64,000 nucleotides of DNA. It comes from Aphelocoma coerulescens. Taxonomy: Eukaryota > Chordata > Aves > Passeriformes > Corvidae. How positions within the stretch are numbered: the first letter of the stretch is position 1; every line of letters begins with the position of its first letter. The stretch covers positions 6,051,578-6,115,577 of the forward strand of contig NC_091014.1 of NCBI RefSeq assembly GCF_041296385.1, given 5' to 3'. Below, one piece after another: positions 1-12,745 of the stretch. The notes under the pieces were generated by a model. It searched no databases. It worked only from the letters and a program-made list of their open reading frames with translations, and was not told the DNA's origin. A program made the translations under genes and the position numbers.

Positions 1-2990
1 CTTCAGAAGATACTTATGTAGGTCCAAGCGTAAAGGCTTGCACAGTGGTCTCAGTGGACTCTGAGAAGCGCCAAAGCAGAGGTGGCTACTTTCCATCTCC
101 TGCTCCTTCGACTGGCCGTAATTTTTCTGGCAAGCACAAATATACAGAGCCTAGAAGGATTTGGCTTCTATTCTTCAGCTCATATTCATCATGTGGGTTG
201 CTCCAGTGAAGTTATGAAGCCAGGAGGTCTTGTTATGGTAGGATAAAGGCTCCACCACAGCCGAAATCTTTATTAGTAAATTAATTATGAATAAACACAG
301 GAAAAATAGGCACATTTTAATAAACCCAGCAACTATGTTATTTTGGGCACACAAGTGTATTTATACCCACAACCGAACTACATAAAAATGTAGGGTTTTT
401 TTACATTAGTGCTCATTTTCAGTTTTCTTGAGAAAAACTTCAGTTCCACTCACATAAGCATGCCAGCCCTTCTGCTGATATAAATCAGTGATCCCTTGAA
501 GTCTGCTGAGCATCTGCCCCAGAATGGCAAATAATAGCCTCTAGAGTCCCACTAATCTTTAAGGATGATAGAAGTTACTGATCCAGCATGTCCAACTTTC
601 TAAAACCACACAGATGAAATAATTTCAGGCAGGAATTCCCACGCTAGGGATAACTATATTCTGTAAGGCTGTAGTGAATATGAGCATTTAGACATCTATA
701 GTGTTCTATATTGTGCTTTCGTATGAGACATTCCCCAGTTCTAACTGCTGACATCCAGTGATCCAGCTGCTGCTTCTTTGCAGCAGAATTGAAAGTTCTG
801 ATTTCAAATAAGCCAATAAAGTGATTTTCTGGAAGGCAATACTCTGTCCTTCTACTCCTTTTCTTCAGATACATTTTTCTTTCCTTTCAGGACATCTCCT
901 AATTTGCTGCACAGATACTTCCTTTTGCAAAAAGATAGAAATATCATCAGCTGATGTGTTTATCAAAGAAAAATCTCTATAATTTAGACAAGGATAATCA
1001 ACCCATTCTGTATATGAAGACAATCTGAGCACCATAAACCAGAAAAACATTGTCACACTTTATTTTCTTTATGTTCTCTCTCATCAGTATAAGAATATAC
1101 TTTTGTACACTTTTATGATGCAGCTACTTATCTTCGGTTGAATACAAGAGTGAGCAGACAGAAGCAGTTCTTTTTTCTGCTATTTCCAATCAGCTCCATA
1201 CCTCAAATTATTAAAAACCTCTAGCAAGTCTTTCTCATGAAGTGTGATTCACAAATTGTATGAGTTAGTCTTCAAAGGTTTTATTAAAATAAAAATGGAA
1301 GTCTATGACCCTTACTAGTGGTTTGTCTTATCTAAATGTATTTCTCTGCTTAACTTTCACAAAATACATTCGGACAGAATAAATGACATTGAAGCAGTAC
1401 AGGAAACACTTCAAAAGGAACTAATTTTCACATGCTGCAAAACTAGTTTGGAGACCATCTTGAAAGATTCTCCATGCCTTCACTTCTTTATGCAGCTTCA
1501 TTTATTGTCTTAAAATTAATTTTCCAGAGTGAGAAAACTTGTTCTTAGGAAGGTGATAAAACTGTTTGTGAAAGTCCTGGTGATGGTAGTGGTTCATGCT
1601 GCTGGTGGTGAATTTGTTGTGGAGAAGTCTCTAGGGTTCTGTCAGTCTTGGGAATAAAACAGCCAAGGACCACCCTGTAGCCCCACGTGCTGTTGAGCTG
1701 GTGCAGTTCCCGTCCATCCACACACACTCCTCCAGCCCCAGGCAGAACTGCCATTATCCAGCCTGTCCATGGTACCTGCTGTCCCCCAGCCCAAAACCTG
1801 GAATATTTTGGGGAGTGTCATTTGGCACAACCCAAAGCTCTGCAAGGGAGCAGGCTATCGACTAAACGCCTATGAATGGTCAGGCAATGGTACTTAATCC
1901 ATGTCCCTCATCTGGATCTTTATATTAGTGTAGACATAACTGGTAGAAACACAGATCAAAGGGCAAGTCCTCCCCAGAGTACTCACAGACTCTGATTTGA
2001 ACTTCAGCCAGGTTTCAGATATTACCAGCCCTGTTAGAGGGGACCTGAAGAGGTGGGAAGGAATAATTGCTGGCAGGTAATCTGTGTCTGTACAGATTAA
2101 GTAGGATGTTTTCAAATATAAAAGTATATCCTAACCTGTGTAATAAAAACTCAGTGTGTTGATATATGTAGAGAGTATCCCTGAACCAGGAAGTTTTGGA
2201 AGATGGGAAAATACTATAAGCTTGGTTTGCTCTTACAAACTGCTCTAGGCACCCACTAAGTTCCACTGATGGACACAGGACAGTGACTTGGACAAACACC
2301 TCATCCAATCTCGTGCAGAATGCTCCTGCTACCTGAAAGAATGTGGCACAGGCAAGAATTCTGCCTTCCTTAGAGGAAAGAAGGCTGACTGTTGGTACAG
2401 AGCTGTTAAGAATGGATAAGGGCTGCTGGAGTGGAGCTGGCTTTCAGACCAAGCACATCCATCCAAATAAACACTCCAGGTACTCATCGATGTGCCCTTG
2501 TCCAGGAGCAAATTGGATTCTGAACAAGCATCCAAAGATATAAAAGTGTAAATATACTGATGCTGTCCTTTTGGAAGAGTCATCTGCATACATTTACCAG
2601 AGAAAGAGGGGGTGAGGGACTGGGGGTTGTGTTATTCTACTCACTTAAAACGTTAGTTTTGATAATTTTTCTAAATTAGTCTTGATATTTCACTGCTTCC
2701 TGTATTTCACAACATTATTGTTAACGAATAAACAGGTCTTTCTTAGTTGTCTCTGAAACAATAATGGCAAAGGCTTTGTTGCATATGCAGGAACTCCAAA
2801 TTAAGTGAAATTGCTTCTGGAATGGAGTAGTGAAATCATGCAGACACATTTACTGATAATGATACTTCTTTTGGTGTGCGTTGTGCAAGCAGCTACGGCA
2901 GGATATGTTCCAAACCTGGTTTTATTAAATGAACAATACAGACCACCAGTAATTGTTATGCATGGGGAAAATAAAAGCATAAAATATGCA
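1..2990. other. Unique AT-rich DNA, no gene seen
   Basis: No frame here exceeds 100 codons and none resembles a known domain. The part at about 1540-1880 is richer in G and C than its surroundings and is open in short frames on both strands, which is usual for GC-richer DNA because stop codons are scarcer. No tRNA-like, CR1-like or LTR-like sequence was recognised. Confidence 0.6.
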
Positions 2991-3015
2991 TATGATATGA
3001 TATGATATGATATGA
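2991..3015. repeat. (TATGA)5 microsatellite
   Basis: Five perfect tandem copies of the pentamer TATGA, followed by a degenerate TGATG. A short simple repeat, potentially length-variable between individuals. Confidence 0.9.
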
Positions 3016-5840
3016 TGATGTGAAAATGCACATACAGGAGCACACCAATGTGGTTTCCTTCTGCAGGTTTTTGGCAGCCTATCCAAACTGGTTTAGAATT
3101 AGCAGGGTCAGAGGAGTTGTCCCAAAATTTAGTATAATTTGGATTTATCAGTACCAATCTCCTCTGGGGAGAGGTGAGTTCTCTTTTCACAGGATAAATA
3201 AGTCTTCTCAGAATATTTCCCCAGACAGATTCTCTTCTGCACATCTCCTTGCCAACTGGAACCTTTTGATCTCAACATCCTCAGTGCCAAATTCTTTAAT
3301 GGTGTAAATGAGTGAAACTCCACCTAAGGCAGTGGAGCAGATCCCATTTGCACCTGCAGAGAACTTGGCTTTGATTCTGTAGCCAAGGAGAGATTAAAAC
3401 CATTGGTTCTAGTAGATTTGTTAGCCTGTAAAAATGCTCCTCATCTCCGGTTGCAGATAGCTCTGTTATCCAGTCCAAATGTGAGAAGGAAAAGCAGCAG
3501 AAAATGCTTTTGAGGGTGTGAATCCTGGAAAGGGAGGGTGATACACTGGAGGGTTTAACAGGATTTTGTGATCTCTGTCATATGATCGAGGATACATTAG
3601 CATCATTTTGATTCTGGTCTCTTCACTTGCTCCCTGTGCAGCTTTTTTCCAGATCTCCTAATGTGAACCACTTATTCCAGATTGCTCTTTGAAGAAGGCA
3701 TCCATTGATACATCAGAGATTAAATGAGTCAATCATGATGGATTGTGGTTCATGGCTTTATGTACCACAGAAAATTATGCATTTTACACTACCTTGTAAA
3801 ATAACCATTTATCTAAGTAAACATATTGACTTCTTTTGGGTTCATATGAAAACTATCCTGGGCTGTGAATCTTAATTTAGCAAGCTCTTGACAGGCAGGA
3901 AAAAAGACAGCTAACAATGATGGAGAAGAATCAGTTACTTAAATGTCAATAAAAGGAGGTTTAAAAATGAGCTCTAAGTAACAGATCAATTTTTTCCAGT
4001 GTCCAGTCAGAGACACAGACTTGGCAACTTCCACCACCTTTTCCATCCTCTCCAAAGAAAAAAAAGCCTTCGAATTTGTGGCAGTTTGTGCAGTTGTATG
4101 CTGCTATGATGTCAATTCCAACATGGCAACAGCACATGCTGGACAAAGAAATGAGGCCAAATGGTTAGAACAAAGGGAAATGGCTGGGTATAATTTGCCA
4201 GAGATTCTATCTCTTATGTTTCCACACCTACTCTGGGTACCAAAGCAAGGTATCTCTTTTCCAAGCACCACAGTTTGCACATCTGTAATAAGGAAATTAT
4301 TCTTCTGATCCAGATTCTCCCTAGGGCCTTTCCATGTGGGTCACAGTAACATTTGAACCTCTGACACTGGTAAAATTGGATCAGCATAAATGTGCACCAA
4401 TTCTTCTTCTGAGTTAAAAGTATCAGAAGACGTAAGAACTGTGAAAGAATGCAGTTTAACAATGGAGGTAAAATGACCTCATCCCAGGTCCTTTGGGAAG
4501 CTCTGTCTGCCTAGTGGAATGGGAATACAGGTCAGCACTTGCTCAGCTTTCAAAAATCAACAGGTTAAATTTTCAAACAACAGGTTAAATTTTCTAGTAT
4601 CTGACCATTTCTGCTTGTTATCTCAGATTGCATTTAATTGGAGCACCTGCCTGATTTTTGCCCTCTCCACATCCTTTTCCTGACAAGTATTTATACCCTT
4701 CTCCCTCACAAAAGAGTCCAAGGTGCTGAGTGCATCCTTGACTTCAGCCAGCTTTGGATCAGACCTGTAATCACTGCCAGCTTCTGACTTGCTGGCTCTA
4801 AGTATTTAGGATGAATCATCTCAGAGACAAAGCAGAATATCAGAGACAAGTATTATCTTATATATTCCTGCTTCCCCAAAGGTTTAGTCTCCAAAAAAAT
4901 CCATTGTCCTATACGTAATATAAAATAATTCACCATGGAGCAAAACATTGTATCATGATACAGATCTGGGCAGTGATTGAAATAATAACAGACTGTTTAA
5001 TTGCTAAATTACAGTAGTGATATTATGAAATAACATATTATATCCGCATTTATAATAAATTAATCCATCATGATTAAAGGTCTTTCAATGAATACCAAAT
5101 GAATTAATACATGATTGGCCTTTATAAGTATAAGCCTTTAAAATTATGCCGTTTTCTGCAAGCAGCTAGCAGCCTGCAGAATAAAGTGGCAATGAGAAAA
5201 TCTGTCACGGGAAAACTTTTCTGCATTTCACACAGAACACCTTTTCTTTCAGAACATTTTTGCATGGAACTCGTTACCAATTATGACAGATAGCTTTTTA
5301 ACAGGAGAAAATATGCCCATAATCGCACAATGTTTGGGGGAGAGGGGAAAATTACCACAATATGACTAATTTTATGAAAGACATCTGTCATTTTCTACTG
5401 TTGTAATACAAGCTGTTTAGTAAGTAAATTTAATTAACCAGATTTCTCATTTTAAAAAGGGGAAAAGAAGGCTTTTACAGCATGCCAGGAGCATATCCCT
5501 TGAATGTAGTTTGTTTAATGCACCCAATTAGACTGAATCATCAAATTTTCTGAACCTTAAATATCTCAAATTAATTTTTTCCACATTGTTTTTCTATATA
5601 CCATTTTGCAGCCATTTTTGCTGTGTAGTGGATGTTGGTTATTGTTGATATTCCTTTTTTAGAGTTTCTGCTTAAAGCCAGGACTTCTTGCTGCTTGGTG
5701 TCACACATAAAGAAAGAAATTTCTACCTAAACAGGTCCCATTGAAAAAGAGCAACATACAAAGAGTGAGAAGTGAGAAAGGCAGGGAGAGTAGGTATATC
5801 TGTCCCAGGTCATAAATAATTCAGTGAAACATCTGAGTCT
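3016..5840. other. Unique AT-rich DNA, no gene seen
   Basis: Only short, overlapping, unrecognised frames on both strands. The sequence contains one small tandem duplication (4558-4594, listed separately). No interspersed repeat was recognised. Confidence 0.55.
4558..4594 (+). repeat. Tandem duplication, 20-base period
   Basis: The 17-mer CAACAGGTTAAATTTTC occurs at 4558-4574 and again at 4578-4594, separated by AAA. It is a two-copy duplication with identical copies, so it is probably recent or simply short enough to have escaped substitution. Confidence 0.85.
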
Positions 5841-5870
5841 TGGTCTGGTGTCATCTCAAACACCAGACCA
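5841..5870. repeat. Perfect 11-base inverted repeat
   Basis: TGGTCTGGTGT (5841-5851) and ACACCAGACCA (5860-5870) are exact reverse complements around an 8-base loop. No T-run or gene end lies next to it, so a terminator reading is not meaningful in this genome. It may be an accidental hairpin. Confidence 0.8.
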
Positions 5871-7929
5871 CACTATGCTTTTGGCTTATAAAAGGATATA
5901 ATTGTGAATCAATGGCAAGCTGCTGCTTAGGAATGTGAAATTCCCTCTGTTACTCAAATAATTGCAGACCTGAAAGGCTAGTCCTTTTTTTTTAAAGAGA
6001 CTATGGATCATTTTTGCAAAGTATCAATTGCAAATCCTCTAGAAAACTTGTAGCTTAAAGAAAAAAGTTCTATAAAGGGGTTTTTTTTTAGTAATATGTG
6101 GAAGTTTATGTTATAACACTGCTCCCCATGAAAAGCTGCCAGCATTTATGCAGAGCTTTCCAATGACCAGAAGAGAAAACAACCAAACAAGTCAAAATTT
6201 TTTTATTGATGTCAATGGCAATCTGGGGTAGTTTCACTGACTTCATTTTAAGCTACTTAAGATTAAAACCTGACTAGAAATCTCAAATTAACTTCAGATA
6301 AAACAAATATTCAAATAATACGAAATGAACTGATTGAAACTTAATATAATGTGTTTTCCATTTGCTTAAACTATTCTTAATAATACTTAGGTTAGTAGAA
6401 GCTCACCTCCTAAACAAAACCTCTTGGTGAATTTCTGATGTTAGTACACCTTCTGAATTCTGTTCCTAAATACAGCACCATCCAAAATTTAATATCTTCT
6501 CCTTTCGTACACAAGGGACAACTCCATCCCTATTCAGAAAAAAAAGCAATCAATGCAAAAAATACCCACTGCCTGGGAGTGTGTTAAACTGTACAGAATT
6601 TCACTGAAGAATGAAAGCATCTGCTTTTTTTCTTTTCTTTTTTTTATTTTTAATTTGATGTCATTTAGAAACATTTACATAGGTTATGTATGGAGAGCAC
6701 AACATTAATTTTGGCAAGTTTTTGTTACCCTAACAGATTTAGGAAGTTAATTGTACATAATATATGTCTGGTATTTAGAGAGCATCATTCACTTAATAGC
6801 ATGAATAGAGTTACTAAATGTGGGGAATAAGTCAGTCCAGGAGATAATAGATTGCTTACTGGGGTGGAATAATCATGCAGAGAACTGGGTAGGGAAACTG
6901 AAGGACATTGGTTATCCTCATGTACATGCACACATTGTAAATCTGCCAGAATATCTGCAAGCTTAAACACTGCATCCAGTCCTTTAGGCCAGGGTTTTCC
7001 TCCAGCTTGGAGGACGAGTTGATAACTCCAGTAAATGCCCTCTCTCTTGCACAGGGCCTTTGAATGAGTTCACATGGAGAAAGGTGATAAAGTTGGTAGA
7101 AGAGTACCAGTCTGAGAGTTGAAATGTGAATTTAAACATCTCTTTCTTTCCCGTTTGTGGTTTTTTCTTTTTTTTTTTGGTCACAGACTGACTCTGCCCC
7201 ATTTATCAAGGCTGTATTCAGGCAACCTGAAGTGCCCGTGTGTGGTCAGCAAGAAACTTGGTTTTAATGATGCCCCATGTAGGGACTGGTTATAGCAACC
7301 AGATGAAAATATAGATCCAAAGACCTGTTTATAACCCAGGCCACTTGAATACAGCTTTTAGACTCTCTTTGCTTTAATTGCCTTTCTAAATGTCTAGGAC
7401 AGATTAAAGCAAACACAGCTTAGTATTAGAGGACATATGGTTATCTATATTCATATCTGTGCCATACAGAGACAAGAAGTATATGGTTCAGCATGTGAAG
7501 CATGCAGACATGAAACAAACCCGCCCCTGAGGGGTCAGCAGCAGAAAAGGTGTTAGAAGCTCAAGGGAATTTTTTCTGAGCACAGGCAACACGATCAAGC
7601 ACTGAGACAGAACAGCTTTTAAGTGAACACAGGCAATCCTCAATTAATGGAGACATATCTACTCAGTATTACAGTACAGCCAACCTGCATCCTTGGCTTA
7701 TTAATTTCTCCCACTAGTACAAGTAGGTTGACGTCTTCTAAATTAAAAACAGTTCCGCCTTAGGAAGAATTGCCAAAGAATTTGTACATTAGAAGTCTCA
7801 GGAGATGAAACTCTTGCACGCCGCCTTCGCTGGGGAAGAGTACAAGCTTATCCTTCAGGAAGTGTCATCTGCCAGTTATGACAGCTACACATTTGTATTC
7901 ATCTATGAATTCATCATTTACAACTGTGG
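5871..7929. other. Unique AT-rich DNA, no gene seen
   Basis: Contains several short A or T runs (for example near 5985, 6081 and 6640) and no recognisable repeat family or coding frame. A 57-codon plus-strand frame from an ATG at 7805 ends at 7981, overlapping the minus-strand frame described next. It is too short and domain-free to call. Confidence 0.5.
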
Positions 7930-8283
7930 CTATTTAACACAACAATTCCCTGGAAAATCTTTGGACTCTGTGTTTGCATAATAAGAAAAAACTTTCAAGA
8001 ACAGCTCATCTCCTTCCACCTTTTCTACTATTCCTGTTTTGTACCCAATGAATTTTACACAAGAATAATTTAGGACAGCATTTGGAAGGGTTGTTCTAGT
8101 CTCTGTGCACGTAGGAGGCTTGTGAATCTCTTGCAATCTTGCTACAGGGGACAACATTTCTAACAGGGTGTATTCAGGAGAGTTGATTTTGTTATTCTGT
8201 GGAGTGAAAGTGTAGTCTGTCACCTGGGCAGATACGACTGTTAACTGGAACAGGGCTCCAGGTACTGAAGCTCTGTTTCTGAT
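7930..8283 (-). CDS. Unassigned open frame, possible exon or decayed gene
   Basis: The minus strand is open for 117 codons before a TAG at 7930-7932; the in-frame stop upstream is at 8284-8286. The translated part reads like ordinary protein, with a hydrophobic stretch near its start followed by VTDYTFTPQ, and later KTGIVEKVEGDELFLKVF and a Cys pair three residues before the stop. I recognise no family. There is no in-frame ATG in the first third, so as a gene it would need an upstream exon. A pyrimidine-rich stretch ending in AG lies at 8197-8210. A strong GGTAAGT-type donor on the same strand lies at 8671-8677, but I could not build a start codon and compatible exon with confidence. Random frames of this length occur elsewhere in the window, so chance is the main alternative. 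Confidence 0.15.
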   Translation of the reverse strand: MRNRASVPGALFQLTVVSAQVTDYTFTPQNNKINSPEYTLLEMLSPVARLQEIHKPPTCTETRTTLPNAVLNYSCVKFIGYKTGIVEKVEGDELFLKVFSYYANTESKDFPGNCCVK

Positions 8284-10374
8284 TCAACTATAGATGTTCT
8301 GAGTGACCCTAAATAAATCACTTCATCTAGCTGGTTCTTTATCTTTGTATAACATCAAAATGCAGCTATGATTTCTTCTTCTCCCAGGCACACTGTGGGA
8401 ACACAGCAATGAGGTGTTTAGTGTCTGCTGTTTAGAGCTGTGTCTGCTCTCCTCTGTATTAGGACTATAATTGCAATGCTGCCTGAAGTTGAAGCACGAG
8501 TCCACCTGGGCTGTCAGCTCTTCTGCTCATGGGATCTTTCCATTTGACAGCTGAGGTGGTGGTGGCCATCTGTGACATTAACTCATGGACTTTTTTAGAG
8601 CAAGAGATTGAGAATGAAAGAACAGTGTATCTATCCCTCCCAAGAAAAAAAGGAGACAACAAAGTACAAAACTTACCAGTGAGAGAGAAGCAAAAACCAA
8701 ACTCATTAATTTTGCACAATTTCAGTTGATTTCCACACTGTATTTAAATATCTGTACTCTCAGATCAAGAGTTGATCCAAAAAGGATATTTCCATGAGTC
8801 TAAATTTTTTTTCCTTTCTTGGTCTCTTTGTTCATTAGTGGTGGTGAGGCATTGCCAGAGGAGAAGAGGATATCCATTGGGAGAGGTGTAGGTATTATTT
8901 AAGTAGAGTATTGACCTCTGGGAAGTACAGGGAAACAAATGAAAGAGACTTGTTGGTGGACTTGTGTCTCAGAGAAGGTGAAGCACCATGCTGCTTTGTG
9001 CATATGTAATAATGGGAGATTTATGGGGAGGGGAGCAGGTTAAAAGAATAGACCACATTAATCTTCTGCTCCAAACTCTTCTCATTAATCTCCCAATAAG
9101 AAACTGAAATGGTCAAAAAAAGTAGACTATCCCTTTAGGCTGGTTTTGCCATGATGTTACAAAGTCCTTAAAGAGGTTGCCAGCAAAGAGATTCTGTTTC
9201 TCTTTCTCTCATCTTCCCGTAGTATCCTCTAGGGGATGCAGAAGAATCCTATCCAAGATATAGGTTGGCAAAAACATGTCTCATCCCCATGATTTCTTTT
9301 CACTTCTAGCTGTAAGTCAGTGTCCATTCCTCATGAGTCCCACTTTCCTTTCCTCCTTCCCTTCTCCATTGCTAATGAGATAGAAGAGTATCTTGTGACT
9401 GCTATCTGCTAATTAGCCTGAGCCTGAGCTCTGAGAGTAGACAAATTTGCATTCAGAGTATTCAAATAAAGCCAGATACCTGAATAAGCATGAACAGCAA
9501 AAATAAAAACAAACAAATAAACAACCCTCTGACAAGATAAAATTTTCCTTTAAAAAGCACATGAAGCAAAATTCAGCAAAAAGCTGAATTTCGTCTGAAT
9601 CCACCAGAAACTCTGTCTGCTACATGTAAGTGTTGCAGAAGTGATGCATGCTGCTGAAACCCTCCAGATAACTTGGCAGTATCTCAGTAAAATAGATTGG
9701 GCTAATCACTCACCATTGAATTCTACTGTGCGTCTGGATTTCTTGGCTTTGGTGCACTGCAAATGTTCTTTATGATTTGTGGTTATTTTTAAAAATATCT
9801 TCCGAAGAGTGGAGGCTCTGACCAGATAGGGGTCACAGACTCCATGGAGTCATTTTTCTTCACAGAGTAGTAGAAGTAACACTGTCACAACAGCAAAGTT
9901 TTAATCTGTCCAGGGAGTAAATATATTGATTGCTTACTTAGCAGAACTGGTGAACAACTCACGTTACACCAATTTGCTGCAGCTTGCACTGACTTCCAGT
10001 CTGCTTTTGGATGTAGGATTTGATGTTAAAGCCATGGGTTTTATACATGTGCCTGTGACTACTTTTCTGCTTCTTCGCTCCTCCCTGTGTCCTACCACTA
10101 GAGATCAGTTGGGATCCAGCTGCTAACAGTCTCCATTAATTCAGAGGGACCGAACTTTCTGTCATACAAAGTACTTCTGCTGCCCCAGCAATTTTAACCC
10201 ATTTAGTGCCTGGTTGAGTCTATTTATTCAGATGACTGCCTGGGGAGTGAATATAGGCTTAGGTGAGATCATCTACAGGATTTCATTATTGGACATTTTT
10301 CAGTTTTTTTGGCATCATCAATCTTATTATTCCTCTCCCTAAGATCAGAGACTTGTACCCATGGTAGAATGAAA
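8284..10374. other. Unique AT-rich DNA, no gene seen
   Basis: Short unrecognised frames only. An excellent minus-strand splice-donor consensus (ACTG|GTAAGT) lies at 8671-8680, but no convincing exon is attached to it. No repeat family was recognised. Confidence 0.5.
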
Positions 10375-10528
10375 GAATCATAGAATATCCTGAGTTGGAA
10401 GGGACCCACAAGGATCATCATTCCAGCTCCTGACCCTGCACAAGACAAGCCCAAGAATCACCCCATGTGCCTGAGAGCATTGTCCAAACACTCCTTGCAT
10501 TCGGGGAATCTTGGTGCTGTAACCACTA
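10375..10528 (-). mobile_element. CR1 LINE 3' fragment (minus strand)
   Basis: Read on the minus strand, this is the 3' end of a CR1 retrotransposon. The plus strand begins with GAATCATAGAAT, followed by CCTGAGTTGGAAGGGACCCA and, farther on, the motif CCATGTGCCTGAGAGCATTG, both typical of one avian CR1 subfamily. The element is truncated at its 5' end near 10528, which is normal for CR1. It differs from the other copies here, which carry GGTTTGGGTTGGAAGGGACC, so at least two subfamilies are present. Confidence 0.85.
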
Positions 10529-11067
10529 GATAGATTTTTTTGTTTCCCAAGATTAAATTAATATGACAGGACTTTAGGTCTTCAGATCAACTACAACTCA
10601 GTTTAGCAGTCACCACATCCTGTCTAGACACATGGTTCCCCAGTTGGTGTGGTGAAAAGATTGAAGTTCTTTACCTAAAAGCAGCATCAGTGGAGGCTTC
10701 TCTATCTTGGTGCTTGAGCAAGGAGCTTCCAGGTATGAATTCAAGAGAAAACCCTAATTTTAACAGTCTTTACACCAAGATATTGTCCAGTTCCTTTGAT
10801 GAACCCTTTTGCTAATATTGCTTTTGGGGGAAATGTAGAACTTTGAGTGTTCTGGATATTAGTTACACACCTCCCCAACACACATTCCTTTCTAAATGCA
10901 GTTAAATGGATCACCAGGTGAATGTCTGACTAAGCAGCAAGCACTGGATTTTTCATTTATTTTGCTCTGCCTTTGGGAGTTTTGTTCACTCTAATCATTG
11001 TTTCCCTCATAAACAAACATGCCTATGATGTAGGATTGCTAATATGTGTCTCCCTTGGATTTAGCAG
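10529..11067. other. Unique DNA between two CR1 fragments
   Basis: No gene, RNA or repeat recognised. Confidence 0.5.
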
Positions 11068-11170
11068 ATAGAATCCTAGAACAGTTTGGTTTGGAAGGGA
11101 CCTCAAATGTCATCTAGTTCCAACCCACCTGCCATGGGCAGGGACAACTTCCACTGGACAAGATTGCTTG
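11068..11170 (-). mobile_element. CR1 LINE 3' fragment (minus strand)
   Basis: The plus strand shows GAATCCTAGAACAGTTTGG, then TTGGAAGGGACCTC, then CCTGCCATGGGCAGGGACAA, the reverse complement of a CR1 3' end. About 100 bases remain before similarity fades near 11170. Substitutions in the terminal repeats suggest moderate age. Confidence 0.88.
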
Positions 11171-12369
11171 AAGATAGAGAAATCCTTCTTGACTTCAAGG
11201 TGTGATTCAGTATTTCTGGTAATCCACTGGTTTCACTGAATAGGAGATGCTGGGCAGCACCTGCATAGCACCCATCCAACTCTACCCATTTGTCTGTGAC
11301 TGACCAGTTCACATCCACACTACACCAAAGCATGTGCAGACTTCAGCCCGTTCTCTTCAGAGTGGCTTTCAGAGTCATTTCAAATGTTTTATTTGCCTAA
11401 TGTGTAGCTTGCTTCTAGATGCACTCAGCTTGTGCATCCATGGCTCCTCCTGAAGTCACAATAACACAGTGTGCTTGTGCCTGCACAGGCTGTACCCATT
11501 CAGACCAAATGCTGTGTGAATTTACTGTCAGCCCACAACATCGCTGGAAGTTTCTCAGCAGTGTAAGTTTACATTGCCAAAGAAGCCTTTTTTTATTGAT
11601 TTCAGCAGAAATGATAACTGTAAATGTCTCTTTTGGGTAAAAAGCAGATCATCCCAAAGAAAAATGTGTCCGGTTGCTATGGTAGTCTACTAGATTGTGG
11701 GAAATATGGGGGATTCAGTGCAGGAAATGAGTTCATGTCTCCTTAGGCAAGAAAAGCTTGGACTGGCCATGGTTTCATCCTAGGGTCAATGATTTTAATT
11801 CCCAACATTTTCTGAAATGGTCAAGCTGTTTGCTATCCAGCTACTTGACTGATTACAGGTATTTGTGTCAACTCAAATCTGAAAACTTTACTGCTGAGCC
11901 AAATCCCACAAGAAAAAGTTTGTATTTTTGTCTTGCAGATAGAGATAACCTTTATCTTGGTCTTCTCAGAGAACAAGGCTTATATGATAACTGTGCTTGT
12001 CCTCCAGGCCACCAGTAACTCCTGAGTCCATGAGAGACTTCAGCCCAGTTTGACAGCCACTCTATATTTTACACCAGCAACTGGTTTTGCATGCACAAAA
12101 GGCAGGACTAATCACAGTGTGTCTTGCTGCCAAGATTTCACAGGAAGGAGCAGCCCATACATTAGCAGGAACAAGCCCAGGGCACAACACGGATGCAAAA
12201 TCTGCAGGAAGTTTGGCTCCATGAATTCTACAGGTCACACAGCAGCCTGTGGGGCAGGAGGGGGATGTGGACAGGTGAGAAGGGATTAAATATTCTGCTT
12301 TTGGGCAACCCCTTGAAATGGCATGTAAAGCAAATCCTCTGCTTTGCAGATCTTCCTGGGAAATGGCTG
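11171..12369. other. Unique DNA, no gene seen
   Basis: Open frames of 60-86 codons occur on the plus strand, with no recognisable domain. GC content rises gradually toward the regulatory-looking patch that follows. Confidence 0.5.
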
Positions 12370-12745
12370 TCCCAACCTTTATCGCGGCTTATCTCTGGCG
12401 CAGTGTCCTTTCAGCGCGCGCACTCCGCTGCCCAATCAGCCCACCAAGCTGTGCCTTATCGCCGCCGTAATCCCTCTGCTCCTCACTCTGGAAGAGCAGA
12501 TAAATGGGAAGCAGGTGTGCTGCATCTGGCATGTTAACTGAGCGAGTGCTCCCCAAATCTGCTTCTTCAGCTCTGCCTTTTATCTTCTCTTTAACACCAA
12601 GCGGCCACCGCTGATAACAAGCAGATTAAAAACACTATCAGATTAACATTTTTATGTAATAAATGGTCAAGAACCTCACATTAAAAGAGTATCTTTCCTG
12701 GCATTAAGCATCCTTCACTCACCCAGGAAGCCTTTATCAGCTTGA
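12370..12745. promoter_or_regulatory. Candidate enhancer or CpG-rich promoter with GATA cluster
   Basis: Eight GATA cores lie within about 360 bases: 12379, 12388, 12455, 12498, 12580, 12612, 12635 and 12734. Six match the WGATAR consensus on one strand or the other. The patch also has a CCAATCAG box at 12432-12439, E-boxes CAGGTG (12512) and CATCTG (12523), and ATTA cores near 12625 and 12642. About 13 CpG dinucleotides fall between 12381 and 12611, close to the number expected from base composition, whereas CpG is strongly depleted in the rest of the window. Retained CpGs plus clustered sites suggest an unmethylated, selected regulatory element. GATA factors bind WGATAR and often cooperate with E-box proteins, but which factor would act here is not determinable. 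The patch also lies inside a 114-codon plus-strand frame (12193-12537), which I take as a by-product of its GC content. Confidence 0.45.

Noticed and set aside
2801..3244. 147-codon minus-strand frame across the TATGA repeat
   Set aside because: Part of it encodes a repeated tract from the microsatellite; no domain.
7805..7981. 57-codon plus-strand frame opposite the minus-strand candidate
   Set aside because: Too short, with no domain, and it overlaps a frame on the other strand; at most one could be coding and neither is proven.
12193..12537. 114-codon plus-strand frame over the GATA/CpG patch
   Set aside because: No domain or splice context; openness follows from local GC content.
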